Shown: positions 43,715 through 52,502 of the stretch, piece after piece
Layout of the letters: every line of letters starts with the position of its first letter
Numbering within the stretch: position 1 is the first letter of the stretch
Source: Chitinophaga filiformis
GTDB lineage: Bacteria; Bacteroidota; Bacteroidia; Chitinophagales; Chitinophagaceae
Assembly (NCBI RefSeq): GCF_900102545.1
Contig: NZ_FNBN01000002.1
Span: 656,264-720,263, forward strand
Direction of reading: 5' to 3'
DNA length: 64,000 bases
The notes under the pieces: generated by a model
What the model saw: the letters and a program-made list of their open reading frames with translations, nothing else
The model's database searches: none
Told to the model about the DNA's origin: nothing
Position numbers and translations under genes: made by a program

Positions 43715-44443
43715 ATGGTATTATTCCCTCCCGGAGGCATGCAGCTTCTCATCCTGCTGATACTGAGCGGCATTATGTTCCTCTGTATCAGGACAAAAAA
43801 ACTGACTATTCCAGCGGCCCTGCTGGCAGGTGTAACCGGCGCTATTACCTTACTGGGTACTGGTTGGGTGGGCATACTTTCACTACTGCTGTTTTTTATG
43901 CTGGGCGTATGGGCAACTTCCCACCGGAAGGATCTGAAAGCTAAGATCACACCTGAAGGTACACATCCTGAAAGTCGCAAGGCCAGCCAGGTCTTTGCCA
44001 ACGGCGGCGTAGCAGGGATTGTGTCGTTCATTGCCTGCCTCGATCACTCACGGATAAATCTATACGAACTAATGATGGCCGCCAGCCTTGCATCTGCACT
44101 GGCAGATACATTGTCGTCTGAACTGGGCATGGTCTATGGCCGTAACTTCTACAATATCTGGACTTTCAAAAGAGAACCCAAAGGCCTTGATGGCGTTGTC
44201 AGCCTGGAAGGAACACTGATCGGCGCAGCTGGCGCCGGACTAATGGCACTGCTGTATGCCTGCTTTGATAAAATGGGGATTATTGTTCTACTGGCAGGTG
44301 TACTGGGAAATCTCGTTGATTCTATACTCGGCGCAACACTGGAACGCAGTAAATATATCGGGAATGATGTGGTGAACTTCCTCAATACATTGTTCGCCGC
44401 ACTTTTTGCCGGCGTATGGTATTTGCTTGTATTGCTTTCATAA
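43715..44443 (+). CDS. DUF92-family integral membrane protein
   Basis: 242 residues with six to seven membrane segments. Family landmarks are the start LILLILSGIMFLCIR, the segment RKASQVFANGGVAGIVSF, SLASALADTLSSELG, SLEGTLIGAAGAGLMALL and a final GNDVVNFLNTLFAAL. DUF92 proteins (related to eukaryotic TMEM19 and VTE6 phytyl-phosphate kinase) sit in the inner membrane. In bacteria their reaction is uncertain. The ATG at 43715 is used. A second in-frame ATG at 43739 follows a purine-rich ggagg, but too closely. The GNAT gene follows 81 bp downstream. Confidence 0.88.
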   Translation: MVLFPPGGMQLLILLILSGIMFLCIRTKKLTIPAALLAGVTGAITLLGTGWVGILSLLLFFMLGVWATSHRKDLKAKITPEGTHPESRKASQVFANGGVAGIVSFIACLDHSRINLYELMMAASLASALADTLSSELGMVYGRNFYNIWTFKREPKGLDGVVSLEGTLIGAAGAGLMALLYACFDKMGIIVLLAGVLGNLVDSILGATLERSKYIGNDVVNFLNTLFAALFAGVWYLLVLLS

Positions 44444-44524
44444 GAAGGGATTTGAGTTCATTTTATCCTTTTTTTTTATTAAATTCATTATGAGCAAGCA
44501 TCATTACACCAAACAGCCATTATC

Positions 44525-45100
44525 ATGTCTACGCAAACTGATCACAAAACCACGGTATTTGATAAGTTCCCCAACATACGTACCCCACACCTGGAACTTG
44601 TCCAGATCACCGAGCAACATGCCCATGACCTGTTTAAAATACTATGCGACAAACAGGTGAGCCGGTACTATAACCTCTTACCTCCGGAAGACGAAAACGA
44701 CTGCCAGCGTCTGATCGATTACTTCCGTGAACGCTTCAAATCAAAAACTGCCATCAGATGGGGCATCCAGCTGAATGACGATAACGGTATCATTGGTACG
44801 GTAGGATTCAATCACTTCACCAAAAAGCACCGCGCCAATATCGGGTACGATCTGCAGTTTTCATACTGGAACAAAGACGTTATTGCAGAAGCCCTGTATG
44901 CAGTCATCAGTTTCGGCTTTTTTGCCCTGGATATCAACCGTATAGAAGCAGAAGTGATGGAAGGCAACGACCCTTCCATAGAAGTGCTGAACAAGATAGG
45001 CTTCAAACAGGAAGGTACCCTCAGGCAGTGGCATTACTGGGACGACAAACACTATGATATGCTGATGTTCTCTTTGTTGCGATCGGACGGAGAGGCATGA
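44525..45100 (+). CDS. GNAT-family acetyltransferase (RimJ/RimL type)
   Basis: 191 residues. The N-terminal part RTPHLELVQITEQHAHDLFK and the acceptor-loop region GTVGFNHFTKKHRANIGYDL are typical of RimJ/RimL-like GNATs. The acetyl-CoA part is EALYAVISFGFFALDINRIEAEV, followed by SIEVLNKIGFKQEGTLRQWHYW. Members acetylate ribosomal protein N-termini or small molecules. The target here is unknown. A clear terminator follows. It may share a transcript with the DUF92 gene upstream. Confidence 0.92.
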   Translation: MSTQTDHKTTVFDKFPNIRTPHLELVQITEQHAHDLFKILCDKQVSRYYNLLPPEDENDCQRLIDYFRERFKSKTAIRWGIQLNDDNGIIGTVGFNHFTKKHRANIGYDLQFSYWNKDVIAEALYAVISFGFFALDINRIEAEVMEGNDPSIEVLNKIGFKQEGTLRQWHYWDDKHYDMLMFSLLRSDGEA

Positions 45101-45150
45101 CGTAAATTACCAGCAGGTATGCCCTGATGACCCCAACTTTTTCCTGCGAA

Positions 45151-45187
45151 TCCCGTAAACCCGGTTGACCGGTTTACGGGATTTTTT
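45151..45187 (+). terminator. Terminator after the RimJ/RimL-like gene
   Basis: A perfect 11-bp stem (tcccgtaaacc / ggtttacggga, 45151-45161 with 45171-45181), 9-nt loop, then six T. Confidence 0.92.
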
Positions 45188-45310
45188 ATGCCTCAACCAA
45201 ACAAATAACACATTAACACCATGCGTTATTAAATACTAAAACAGATACTTACATACTACTTATTTCATACAATCCTTGTGACGCTTCTATCATACTGTAT
45301 TCGGTGAGAT

Positions 45311-45401
45311 AACCCATATATAACCCATATATAAGCCATATATGACCCATATATAACCCATATTTAAGAGATATGGATTATATATGGGTTATATATGGGT
45401 T
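45311..45401. repeat. Heptamer array at 11-bp period with inverted copies
   Basis: A(C/G)CCATA starts at 45312, 45323, 45334, 45345 and 45356, exactly 11 bp apart. The inverted form TATGG(A/G)T starts at 45372, 45383 and 45394, again 11 bp apart. The outer ends are perfect 22-bp inverted repeats (45311-45332 with 45380-45401). It is noncoding, between a terminator and the next gene, which starts 132 bp downstream. It matches the array at 1450-1634 in period and layout but not in sequence. The remaining gap (45188-45532) shows nothing else. Confidence 0.88.
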
Positions 45402-45532
45402 GATAATAGTTTGTAGATGATTTACAGAAGGGAATTACTTATATTAGTAGTATATTTAAAACAGGTTAACTTCCATCTGAGAATGTAATCCATACCTTAT
45501 TTGTAACCATTTAAAAATTTAATTCCCTTATT

Positions 45533-46324
45533 ATGGCCATTGTCAAAAACAAGATGCTCGACATCTCCGGTAGTTTAGGAGGGTTCAGCTTTTACCAACG
45601 GAAAGACTCCGACAAAACCATTTTACGCACCAAAGGAGGCGCCACAAGAAAGATGATCGAGAAGTCGCCAAAATTTGCGCTGACGCGTCTTAACAATAAT
45701 GAATTTGGAGACGCAGCAAGGGGCGGCTGCTCAATCCGCCTGGCGATATTTCATATCCGGCACCTGGCAGATTATAATTTTACTCCTCCAATGAATGCTT
45801 TATGCAGGTCTATTATGAAGATGGATACCGAGGGAGCACTCGGCACCAGAAGAGCGGAATTTTCAAAATACCATCATCTGCTGGACGGGTTTAATCTTAA
45901 CAGACGATATCCTTTCAACAATGTGGTAAAGCCACCTATCTATTGTACAATAGACAGGGATACGGCTACTGCTACCATTCAACTTCCTGAGCTGACTCCG
46001 GGCATTAACCTGTCATTACCATGGCAATATCCCATGTACAGGATTGTGCTGTCAATTGGCATTCTTGACGATGGTGGTGTTGACCGCGATTATGCCGCCA
46101 GTCGCCCCCTGCTGATCAATCAGCCTTTTACTACGCCCTGGCGATTAGCAGCACAGGCATACAAAGGAGAAACGATCGTACTGCAACCGGATACTGCAAA
46201 GAAGTTGGATAATGATGAAACACTGGTAGTATCCATAGGCATTGAAATGGGTACGCTGATCTCCGATGCGGTGATTGAACGGGTAAAATATGCAGGTAGC
46301 GGAAAGATCCTGATAACAGGATAA
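45533..46324 (+). CDS. Conserved-looking hypothetical protein
   Basis: 263 residues, no signal peptide or membrane segment. The start (MAIVKNKMLDISGSLGGFSF, then YQRKDSDKTILRTKGGATRK) has the GxxGxxxFY and RxKGG pattern that I loosely associate with DUF6266-like Bacteroidota proteins, a weak memory. The C-terminal half looks like two fibronectin-like beta blocks (ATIQLPELTPGINLSLPW, LVVSIGIEMGTLISDAVI). I cannot assign a function. It is preceded by the 11-bp-period array and converges with the barrel-protein gene, 30 bp apart. Confidence 0.65.
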   Translation: MAIVKNKMLDISGSLGGFSFYQRKDSDKTILRTKGGATRKMIEKSPKFALTRLNNNEFGDAARGGCSIRLAIFHIRHLADYNFTPPMNALCRSIMKMDTEGALGTRRAEFSKYHHLLDGFNLNRRYPFNNVVKPPIYCTIDRDTATATIQLPELTPGINLSLPWQYPMYRIVLSIGILDDGGVDRDYAASRPLLINQPFTTPWRLAAQAYKGETIVLQPDTAKKLDNDETLVVSIGIEMGTLISDAVIERVKYAGSGKILITG

Positions 46325-46354
46325 TAAAAACGCTGGCATGAGGGCACCACAATA

Positions 46355-48922
46355 CTAGAACCTGAAACCGGCCGTAATATAGGGCAGTGCACCTTCTTCA
46401 GAGATGCCGACTGCCGCCTGTATCAGGAACAGTTCTACCGGTATGATATAGATGCCGCCTCCATAACCGTCGTGCCATCTGCCGGAAGATTCGCTGGGCA
46501 TCCATACACGGCCCAGATCATTAAATCCGATCAGGCCTACACTGCCCGGCAACAGGTAAGAGGTGAAGTCAAATAATTTCAGGCGCAATTCAAAGTTGTG
46601 ATACACGGCAGTCTTTCCAATAAAACGGTTGGTATGAAAGCCGCGGAGGATCTGTGTGCCGCCTATAGACATCATCTGGAAATAAGCAGGATCACCGAAG
46701 GTGGTACCAGCGGCTATACGATTTGCCATGACCAGCGTAGAATCACCGATCAGGGGAACATAAAAGCTAAAGTCAGACGTGAGTTTGCCATATCTTTTAT
46801 TTTCCCTGTTCGTTTGCTGCATACCCGTCAGCTCCGTATGCCAGTTAATGCCCTTACGCGGCATCATACCCGGGTTACGTGTATCTGCCTCGATAGCGGC
46901 TACCAGTCCGGCATAAATACGGTCGTCAAACACTCTTTCTCCGGGGAAGGTAGCATTGTACGCGCCCAGGAACTTATGACTATTATTGGCCTCCCGGCTG
47001 GTATAGAACTGCCCTGCAACACCTCCGCTAACGGTCAGGTGATGGCCAATACTGCGGTATAACCTTACATCTCCGTTGATCAGGTCATAGCGGTTACGGT
47101 AATACGTAATCTCTTTATCACCTTCATTTACAAAAACAGATTCATTACCCAGACCGAAGAAATTACTAAGGTTGTGCGGTCCGCGGGAAAGGATATTGAC
47201 ACGCAGGTCATTCTTTCCTATCAGCTGCTTAAAGTCAGCCAGGTACTGTAACAGGAACGCCTGCCGGCCGGTCACATAACTCGCTATCAGCTGATGCTGT
47301 TGCGCGTAAGGTTTCTTACGGAATCCCTGCTTTTCATACATCATATTGGCGCGGAACATCAGGCCCTGATCCGGGTTGTACTGCACTGAGAATAAAGGTC
47401 CTAACCTGTCAAACAGGAAACTGCGTTTGTCGTAGCTATTCACAGATGTATCTGCAGCTGTTTTGATCTTCGCGTCTCCTTTTGGAGGTATATGATTCTC
47501 TTCGTCAGATCGGTCATATACATATAGTCTCCCTTTACGCGGCACATCGTCTGCCACGGTGAAACTATCTACCCCACTCCCTCCTATCATACGTATACGG
47601 ATGGGTGAACGCTCATTGCCTGTCACCCGGAATACGTCGTGCCCGTCGAGGCCATACAGGCGGACTTCCTTAGTCACCGCCGGATCGAACACCCGTTTAT
47701 ACATAAGATCATCCGTAGTACCATCTTTCTTCACCTTATAGATAGCTACGGCCATCTTTCCCTGTGGCTGTCGCTGGATATCCAGCAGTTCCTGTTTATC
47801 AGAAGCCGGCACATCGACATAGATAGACAGGAACTTATAATAGCTGATCGCCTCTTTCTCCAGGTTATTCCTACGGGCAATGAATGCACTGATGATCCGC
47901 TCCCCCGACAAACGGAAAATCGTATCCGGCATCAACATCACCGAGCTGCGGATAAGACTGTCTGTGAGCGTCGCCTGGACATAATGCACCTGTTCCCTCC
48001 AATCCTCCTCACTCAGTCCGTTCAGGAAATAGCGGTCAAAAAAACGGGCATTGTAGTTAAAGCCCTTGATATCCCTGATATGATCATGATAACCCTGGAA
48101 CTTGGATTTCAGCCATTGATGGGAGATGATCCAGGGGAATAGACCGGTGGTATTATAGTATACCTGGTCCCTGTCGCGAGGTACAGGGGTATAAGTCACG
48201 TTCTTCTTATTCTTTTCCCGCTCCCAGCGCCATTGATCTTCATGCCGGTCCCAGTCGCCCAGCAGCATATCCAACAGTCTTGCCCTCAGCACGATCTGTT
48301 GATTAAGATGCACATCGTTATCTTCCTCCAGCTTGCGCTGTGTTTTTTCTGTATTGTCCGTGCGACTGGCATCTTCGGGTTCTCTTTCTTCAAACAGGAA
48401 CACCGCATTGGCAAAGTCCTGCCGGTACTCGCCCAGTGCAGGATCATCAGGAACATATACGATCTGCGGATTGGCATGTGGTATACCCAGGGCTTCCGCC
48501 AGTGGCGGCACAGTCAAAGACGAATAAGGATGTGCAGTGACCACCTGGTCCTGCAGAATATCTTTGGCAATGGTGGCCCTCAGATTTTTTGGAAGTCCGC
48601 GTTCAGGATATTTCTGGATGGTACGCAATACCCACTCATGGCCATTGGCATCTTTCAGCCGTAAAGATTTGGTTTGCAGTCCGCCGCCCTTCTGTTCAAT
48701 AATCAGCCCACCTTTCTCTTTCTCCAGGTAAAACACCTTCATCTTTACAGGGGCAGCCCATAGCTTACGGTAACTCTCTCCAAATAACATACGGTGTAGG
48801 CCACTTACACTATCATAAGCGGGAGAAATAGCTACGGTAATACTATCGCCTGCAGGCGTTTGTGCCTGCGCCGTGGAAATTGCCAGCATAGCGAGGGTAG
48901 TAAAAAGTCTGTTTAGGCCCAT
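46355..48922 (-). CDS. Outer-membrane TamA/BamA-like barrel fused to a kinase-like domain
   Basis: 855 residues from ATG 48922. Signal peptide MGLNRLFTTLAMLAISTAQA. A TTG-started longer frame adds 69 unlikely residues. The N-terminal domain (about 40-440) has EWVLRTIQK (98-104), LLGDWDRHEDQWRW (221-234) and PVPRDRDQVYY (247-256). The GDxDRHxxxW and DxD pattern recalls the catalytic loop and metal site of HipA, PI-kinase or FAM20-like kinases. The C-terminal part (about 490-855) is a 16-strand barrel of the surface-antigen type, ending LPYITAGFRF. I recall such proteins in Bacteroidota, often with a metallophosphoesterase at the front, absent here. Confidence 0.75.
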   Translation of the reverse strand: MGLNRLFTTLAMLAISTAQAQTPAGDSITVAISPAYDSVSGLHRMLFGESYRKLWAAPVKMKVFYLEKEKGGLIIEQKGGGLQTKSLRLKDANGHEWVLRTIQKYPERGLPKNLRATIAKDILQDQVVTAHPYSSLTVPPLAEALGIPHANPQIVYVPDDPALGEYRQDFANAVFLFEEREPEDASRTDNTEKTQRKLEEDNDVHLNQQIVLRARLLDMLLGDWDRHEDQWRWEREKNKKNVTYTPVPRDRDQVYYNTTGLFPWIISHQWLKSKFQGYHDHIRDIKGFNYNARFFDRYFLNGLSEEDWREQVHYVQATLTDSLIRSSVMLMPDTIFRLSGERIISAFIARRNNLEKEAISYYKFLSIYVDVPASDKQELLDIQRQPQGKMAVAIYKVKKDGTTDDLMYKRVFDPAVTKEVRLYGLDGHDVFRVTGNERSPIRIRMIGGSGVDSFTVADDVPRKGRLYVYDRSDEENHIPPKGDAKIKTAADTSVNSYDKRSFLFDRLGPLFSVQYNPDQGLMFRANMMYEKQGFRKKPYAQQHQLIASYVTGRQAFLLQYLADFKQLIGKNDLRVNILSRGPHNLSNFFGLGNESVFVNEGDKEITYYRNRYDLINGDVRLYRSIGHHLTVSGGVAGQFYTSREANNSHKFLGAYNATFPGERVFDDRIYAGLVAAIEADTRNPGMMPRKGINWHTELTGMQQTNRENKRYGKLTSDFSFYVPLIGDSTLVMANRIAAGTTFGDPAYFQMMSIGGTQILRGFHTNRFIGKTAVYHNFELRLKLFDFTSYLLPGSVGLIGFNDLGRVWMPSESSGRWHDGYGGGIYIIPVELFLIQAAVGISEEGALPYITAGFRF

Positions 48923-49194
48923 GCGGTTGTTTTGTCGGATTGATAAGTTATCTGGATAACATGACACCCCAGCGAGACTTTCAATATCAATGTTTGTGCC
49001 GTGCCGCCAGATAACCTTCAGAAGGAACGCGAAAAATACGAAAATGAAAATAACTCCCATCAAAGAAGGCACAAAAATTTCTATTTGAAAGCGCTGGCAG
49101 CTAACCAGCATCAGGTCCGCCTTATGCAAAACAGGTATTACAGAAACATTGTTCTATTGCGGTTGATATCATTAAGGGGGGCAATTCCCGAGAG

Positions 49195-49745
49195 CCGGTG
49201 TGCGCAACCCCGGGCAATCTGCGTTCATAACAAATGCCATTAAAAACAAGCCAGGCCCACCTCGGATGGGGCCATTGTTTGTACGCGGGATGCCCCCCGG
49301 GGCCAATGTTGTAACGCGGGTGCATCACCGGAATCCCGCGTTTATAACAAATGTCATTAACAAAACATAATAGGACTCCGTCAGGAGTCCCAGTGTTTGT
49401 AGCGCGGGGTGAAACCCCGGGGCCAGTGTTTGTAGCGCGGGATGCATCCCCGGGGCCAGTGTTGTAATGCAGGTGCATCACCGGAACCCGCGTTTATAAC
49501 AAATGTCATTAACAAAACATAATCGGACTCCGTCAGGAGTCCCAGTGTTTGTAGCGCGGGGTGAAACCCCGGGGCCAGTGTTTGTAGCGCGGGGTGAAAC
49601 CCCGGGGCCAGTGTTTGTAGCGCGGGATGCATCCCCGGGCCCGTTGTTTGTAACGCGGGTGCATCCCCGGAATCCACGTTTGCAACGCGATGTGAAATTC
49701 GGGAACCCATGTTTTTAGCCCCCATGGCACCCCAGGGATACCATG
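49195..49745. repeat. Array of 33-bp GC-rich palindromic repeats with hairpin modules
   Basis: The gap 48923-49786 holds about a dozen units starting gtttgtagcgcgggg and ending accccggggccagt. Clean 33-bp copies lie at 49395, 49428, 49547, 49580 and 49613, and diverged copies at 49277, 49308, 49461, 49646, 49678 and 49711. Each has its own hairpin (cggggt-gaa-accccg). A second module, aacaaaacataat, then ggactcc-gtca-ggagtcc (49373-49390 and 49525-49542), recurs between sub-arrays. A diverged version is near 49230. The 33-bp length keeps frames open, giving a spurious 11-residue-repeat ORF. Confidence 0.9.
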
Positions 49746-49786
49746 TCGCATGCTCCCGGAATTCATACATTACGATCAAACAATCA

Positions 49787-51340
49787 TCAATCCGGAACCG
49801 GACTCGCCCTAACCGCGCTATTTCTAATAAATACAACTGACATCAAGGCCCCGAGAAAGCCCAGCAATCCAGATATACGCATGATTTTCTGATAGGCTGA
49901 TACGAAGCTGCTATGATATAGTTGGGTTACATTCTCTTTATCTTTTTCGTTCAGTGATGCGGGAACTTTGGCGTTCCCCAGTTCACCCGCCTGTTGTATG
50001 ACCTCCTGCTTACTGGTCTCATTCAGGGGTGATGCGGACAGTTCCTGTTTCAATGAACCAGAGAAAAACAGGACGGCCAATGCTCCCAATATAGCATTCG
50101 CAAACACCCCTGCGATACGTGACAAAGCATTATTAATACCGGAAGCTGTTCCCGAGTGTTGATCACTGACAGCCCCCATCACAGTTGCTGTTAGCGGCGC
50201 TACAGTAAAAGACATCCCCAGTCCGAAAACAACAATACCAGGAAAGAAAGTCCTGAAATAAGCGGATGGTCCGGGTGTTTGTCCAACGAAAGACAACATC
50301 AGCAGCCCAGCTCCGGCAATAGCCGGACCAATAGTCAGTAACAATTTGGGACCATATTTATCGGCCAGCGTACCCGCAAAGCGGGCCACGAACACCATCA
50401 GGATGGTAAAGGGTAAGAATGTAAGTCCTGACTGCAACTGATCATACCCCTGCGCCTGTACCAGGTTGAGAGAAAGAAACAACATACCGGCTCCCAGTCC
50501 GGCGTAGAGAAAGAGGGTCAGCAGGTTGGCCCCGGAGAAGGTCATGTTCCTGAACAGCGACAAGGGCATCATCGGATGTTTGCTTTTCTGCTCTATAATG
50601 ATGAAAGCGACCAGCAGCAGCAGGCCTGCACTTAATGAAACAAGCACCTGCCAGTTATTAAATCCGATCTCGGGGATACGCAGGAAGCCAAAAGTAATAG
50701 CCGCTAATCCCAATGCAATGGCTGCAGCACCGGGGAAGTCCAGTGTTTTATCATCATCATCTGCAATACTTTCCTTTACTTTCCTCCAGAGGATAAGCAC
50801 TGCTAAAACGCCTATGGGTACATTAATGAAAAAGATATAACGCCAGTAACCGGCATCAGCTAATGCACCGCCTAGTATGGGTCCGCCGATGGTGACTACG
50901 GTAGTAAAGGCCGACCAGGTGCCGATAGCTTTACCTCTTTCGTCTTCATTGATGGAGGAAGAGATCAGTGAAAGACTGCCGGGTATCATCAACGCTCCTC
51001 CGATACCCTGTAGTACTCTGAAGACGATCAGTAGCGTTACATTGCCCGCCATTCCACAGGCAGTAGAACCGATGATAAATATGAGGATACCGGTAATGAA
51101 GATCTTTTTACGGCCTAACTTATCTCCCAGCGAACCACCGATCAGCATCAGCGACGCCAGCATTAACAGGTAGGCGTTCAACATCCAGAACAGGTCAGGA
51201 CCGGAGGCGTGCATGCTTTTCTGAATAGCGGGCAGGACCACATTCAGGGCCGTACCATCAATAAAGGCCATTGCAGAGGCCATGATTGTCGATACCATGA
51301 TCCATTTGCCAGCTGCGCTGGAGAGAGATACTGTTGCCAT
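49787..51340 (-). CDS. MFS drug/proton antiporter, DHA2 (EmrB/QacA) type
   Basis: 517 residues with 14 predicted membrane segments. Motif A is GGSLGDKLGRKK after the second segment, motif C is GGPILGGALAD after the fifth, and MAFIDGTALNVVLPAIQ marks the first segment with its acidic residue in the membrane. DHA2 pumps export drugs, dyes or metabolites by proton antiport. Long soluble insert near residues 460-490. No partner membrane-fusion protein or outer-membrane channel gene is near, so it probably works alone. The substrate is unknown. Confidence 0.92.
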   Translation of the reverse strand: MATVSLSSAAGKWIMVSTIMASAMAFIDGTALNVVLPAIQKSMHASGPDLFWMLNAYLLMLASLMLIGGSLGDKLGRKKIFITGILIFIIGSTACGMAGNVTLLIVFRVLQGIGGALMIPGSLSLISSSINEDERGKAIGTWSAFTTVVTIGGPILGGALADAGYWRYIFFINVPIGVLAVLILWRKVKESIADDDDKTLDFPGAAAIALGLAAITFGFLRIPEIGFNNWQVLVSLSAGLLLLVAFIIIEQKSKHPMMPLSLFRNMTFSGANLLTLFLYAGLGAGMLFLSLNLVQAQGYDQLQSGLTFLPFTILMVFVARFAGTLADKYGPKLLLTIGPAIAGAGLLMLSFVGQTPGPSAYFRTFFPGIVVFGLGMSFTVAPLTATVMGAVSDQHSGTASGINNALSRIAGVFANAILGALAVLFFSGSLKQELSASPLNETSKQEVIQQAGELGNAKVPASLNEKDKENVTQLYHSSFVSAYQKIMRISGLLGFLGALMSVVFIRNSAVRASPVPD

Positions 51341-51373
51341 TCACGGAAGTTAGGACAAAAAAGGACGCCGAAC

Positions 51374-51532
51374 TCATTCCGCCCTCAGGCTCTTAACGGC
51401 GACGTACGTTACAATGTAAATGCAACAGAGGGTACCTATTGCCAGGCCAGTGATATTGATAATGCTGAAGGTTTTATTTTTCGCCAGATTACGGAGCGCA
51501 ATTTTGAGGAAGCTTTTTATCATAACGGGCAT
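51374..51532 (-). pseudogene. Deletion remnant of an FtsX-type permease gene
   Basis: A 52-codon minus-strand frame begins MPVMIKSFLKIALRNLAKNK, continues TFSIINITGLAIGTLCC, and ends TYVAVKSLRAE before TGA. The first 40 residues match the N-terminus of Bacteroidota FtsX permeases (compare MLRNYLKMAWRSFVLNKAFS at 39165). The last residues match their C-terminus (VESLRAE). About 740 central codons are missing, with the frame preserved across the join. It lies just upstream of the MFS gene and is probably non-functional, though a tiny membrane peptide cannot be excluded. Confidence 0.8.
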
Positions 51533-51750
51533 TATTTGCACTAGTTGGAAAAACTAATGTAATGCCAGTTATTAATTACCTATAAATGAATTATTTAACA
51601 AATGTACTTTGTTAAAATCCGTTCGATTTTGGGATTAAAACGTTCATTTTGGGACAAGGGGGAATGTTGGGAGAGAGTTCATTGGGGGGTTAACAATTTG
51701 TCTGTTTTCAATGAGTATTGGATGTAGTTAGTGAATCTGCCGCCGTTCCT

Positions 51751-52062
51751 TTAATTAATATTCGTTGCCGCCAACAGGTCTTTGCTTGTCAAAGTACCTT
51801 TGTCGACCAGCTTTTTGACATACCCTTCCTCCGATAAGGGACAGTTGGCCAAATCGAGAAAGTCATCTTTCCCGAGATGGCACTGTTTCTTCATTTTGGC
51901 TATTAAGTAGTCATTTATATCCTGATCATTATGACTACAAAATGTTTGCAGGACATATTTTCCATTGTGCCAGAACTCCAGATACTGGTGGTCACCTCCT
52001 GCCTTTACAAAACCTTTACTAAGCAGGTTTCTCATTGTCTTTTGTGCTTGTAATGCTGCCAT
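51751..52062 (-). CDS. Small protein, candidate HicA-like toxin
   Basis: 103 residues, basic, cysteine- and histidine-containing. The start MRNLLSKGFVKAGGDHQYLE resembles the HicA fold, where a GF, then GDH/GSHH, then a strand lead to the catalytic His. It continues FCSHNDQDINDYLIAKMKKQ and ANCPLSEEGYVKKLV. Identity to a known HicA is not established. Its start overlaps the stop of the upstream gene by one base (TAATG), so translation is coupled. The order antitoxin first, toxin second also occurs in TA modules. Confidence 0.6.
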   Translation of the reverse strand: MAALQAQKTMRNLLSKGFVKAGGDHQYLEFWHNGKYVLQTFCSHNDQDINDYLIAKMKKQCHLGKDDFLDLANCPLSEEGYVKKLVDKGTLTSKDLLAATNIN

Positions 52063-52502
52063 TAGTTTAAAGTTACTTCTTTAACAATAGTATTTAATAC
52101 GGTTTTAATGCGCTGAATTCTCTCGGACATCTGACCATCGGATAATTCATTATACCGCTGATAAATAAAGTCAAACTCCTGCGCAAAATCGTGCTCAGCT
52201 TCTGCTTCAGTTCTACCTGTAGCCACTATCCCTAACATCTCATTCTCGATCATAAAATATTTATCTTCGCGGCTCAGCTTAGAAGATAAAGGAGCATGAA
52301 GTGAATAAGTTCTCTGATCAGAGATAATCAACTGGGGAGAATACGATAACATAACTGATTTGTTTTGGTTTAAGTCAATAACTTTGGCTACTCCTTGTTT
52401 ACCCTTTTGAGGGTTGGTGTTAGCAACACCGGTTTCACCATTTGTCTTGAAGGCCATTGGCGATACGCTAGCCTGGGTACGATCATTTACAATGTGTAAC
52501 AT
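52062..52502 (-). CDS. Candidate HicB-like antitoxin of the same pair
   Basis: 146 residues, soluble. The C-terminal half (DKYFMIENEMLGIVATGRTE, AEAEHDFAQEFDFIYQRYNE) has the short-strand then helix pattern and the repeated T-x-x-E-A-E of HicB-like antitoxins, whose partial RNase-H-like fold holds the toxin. The N-terminal half is polar (FKTNGETGVANTNPQKGKQG) and may bind DNA. Weak resemblance only. It overlaps the downstream small gene by one base. Confidence 0.5.
   Translation of the reverse strand: MLHIVNDRTQASVSPMAFKTNGETGVANTNPQKGKQGVAKVIDLNQNKSVMLSYSPQLIISDQRTYSLHAPLSSKLSREDKYFMIENEMLGIVATGRTEAEAEHDFAQEFDFIYQRYNELSDGQMSERIQRIKTVLNTIVKEVTLN

Noticed and set aside
49195..49745. CRISPR array
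   Set aside because: Units are directly adjacent without unique spacers, and no cas genes are present.
49381..49836. 151-residue minus-strand frame with 11-residue repeats
   Set aside because: It is produced by the 33-bp palindromic DNA repeat. Several other frames over the same stretch are equally open.
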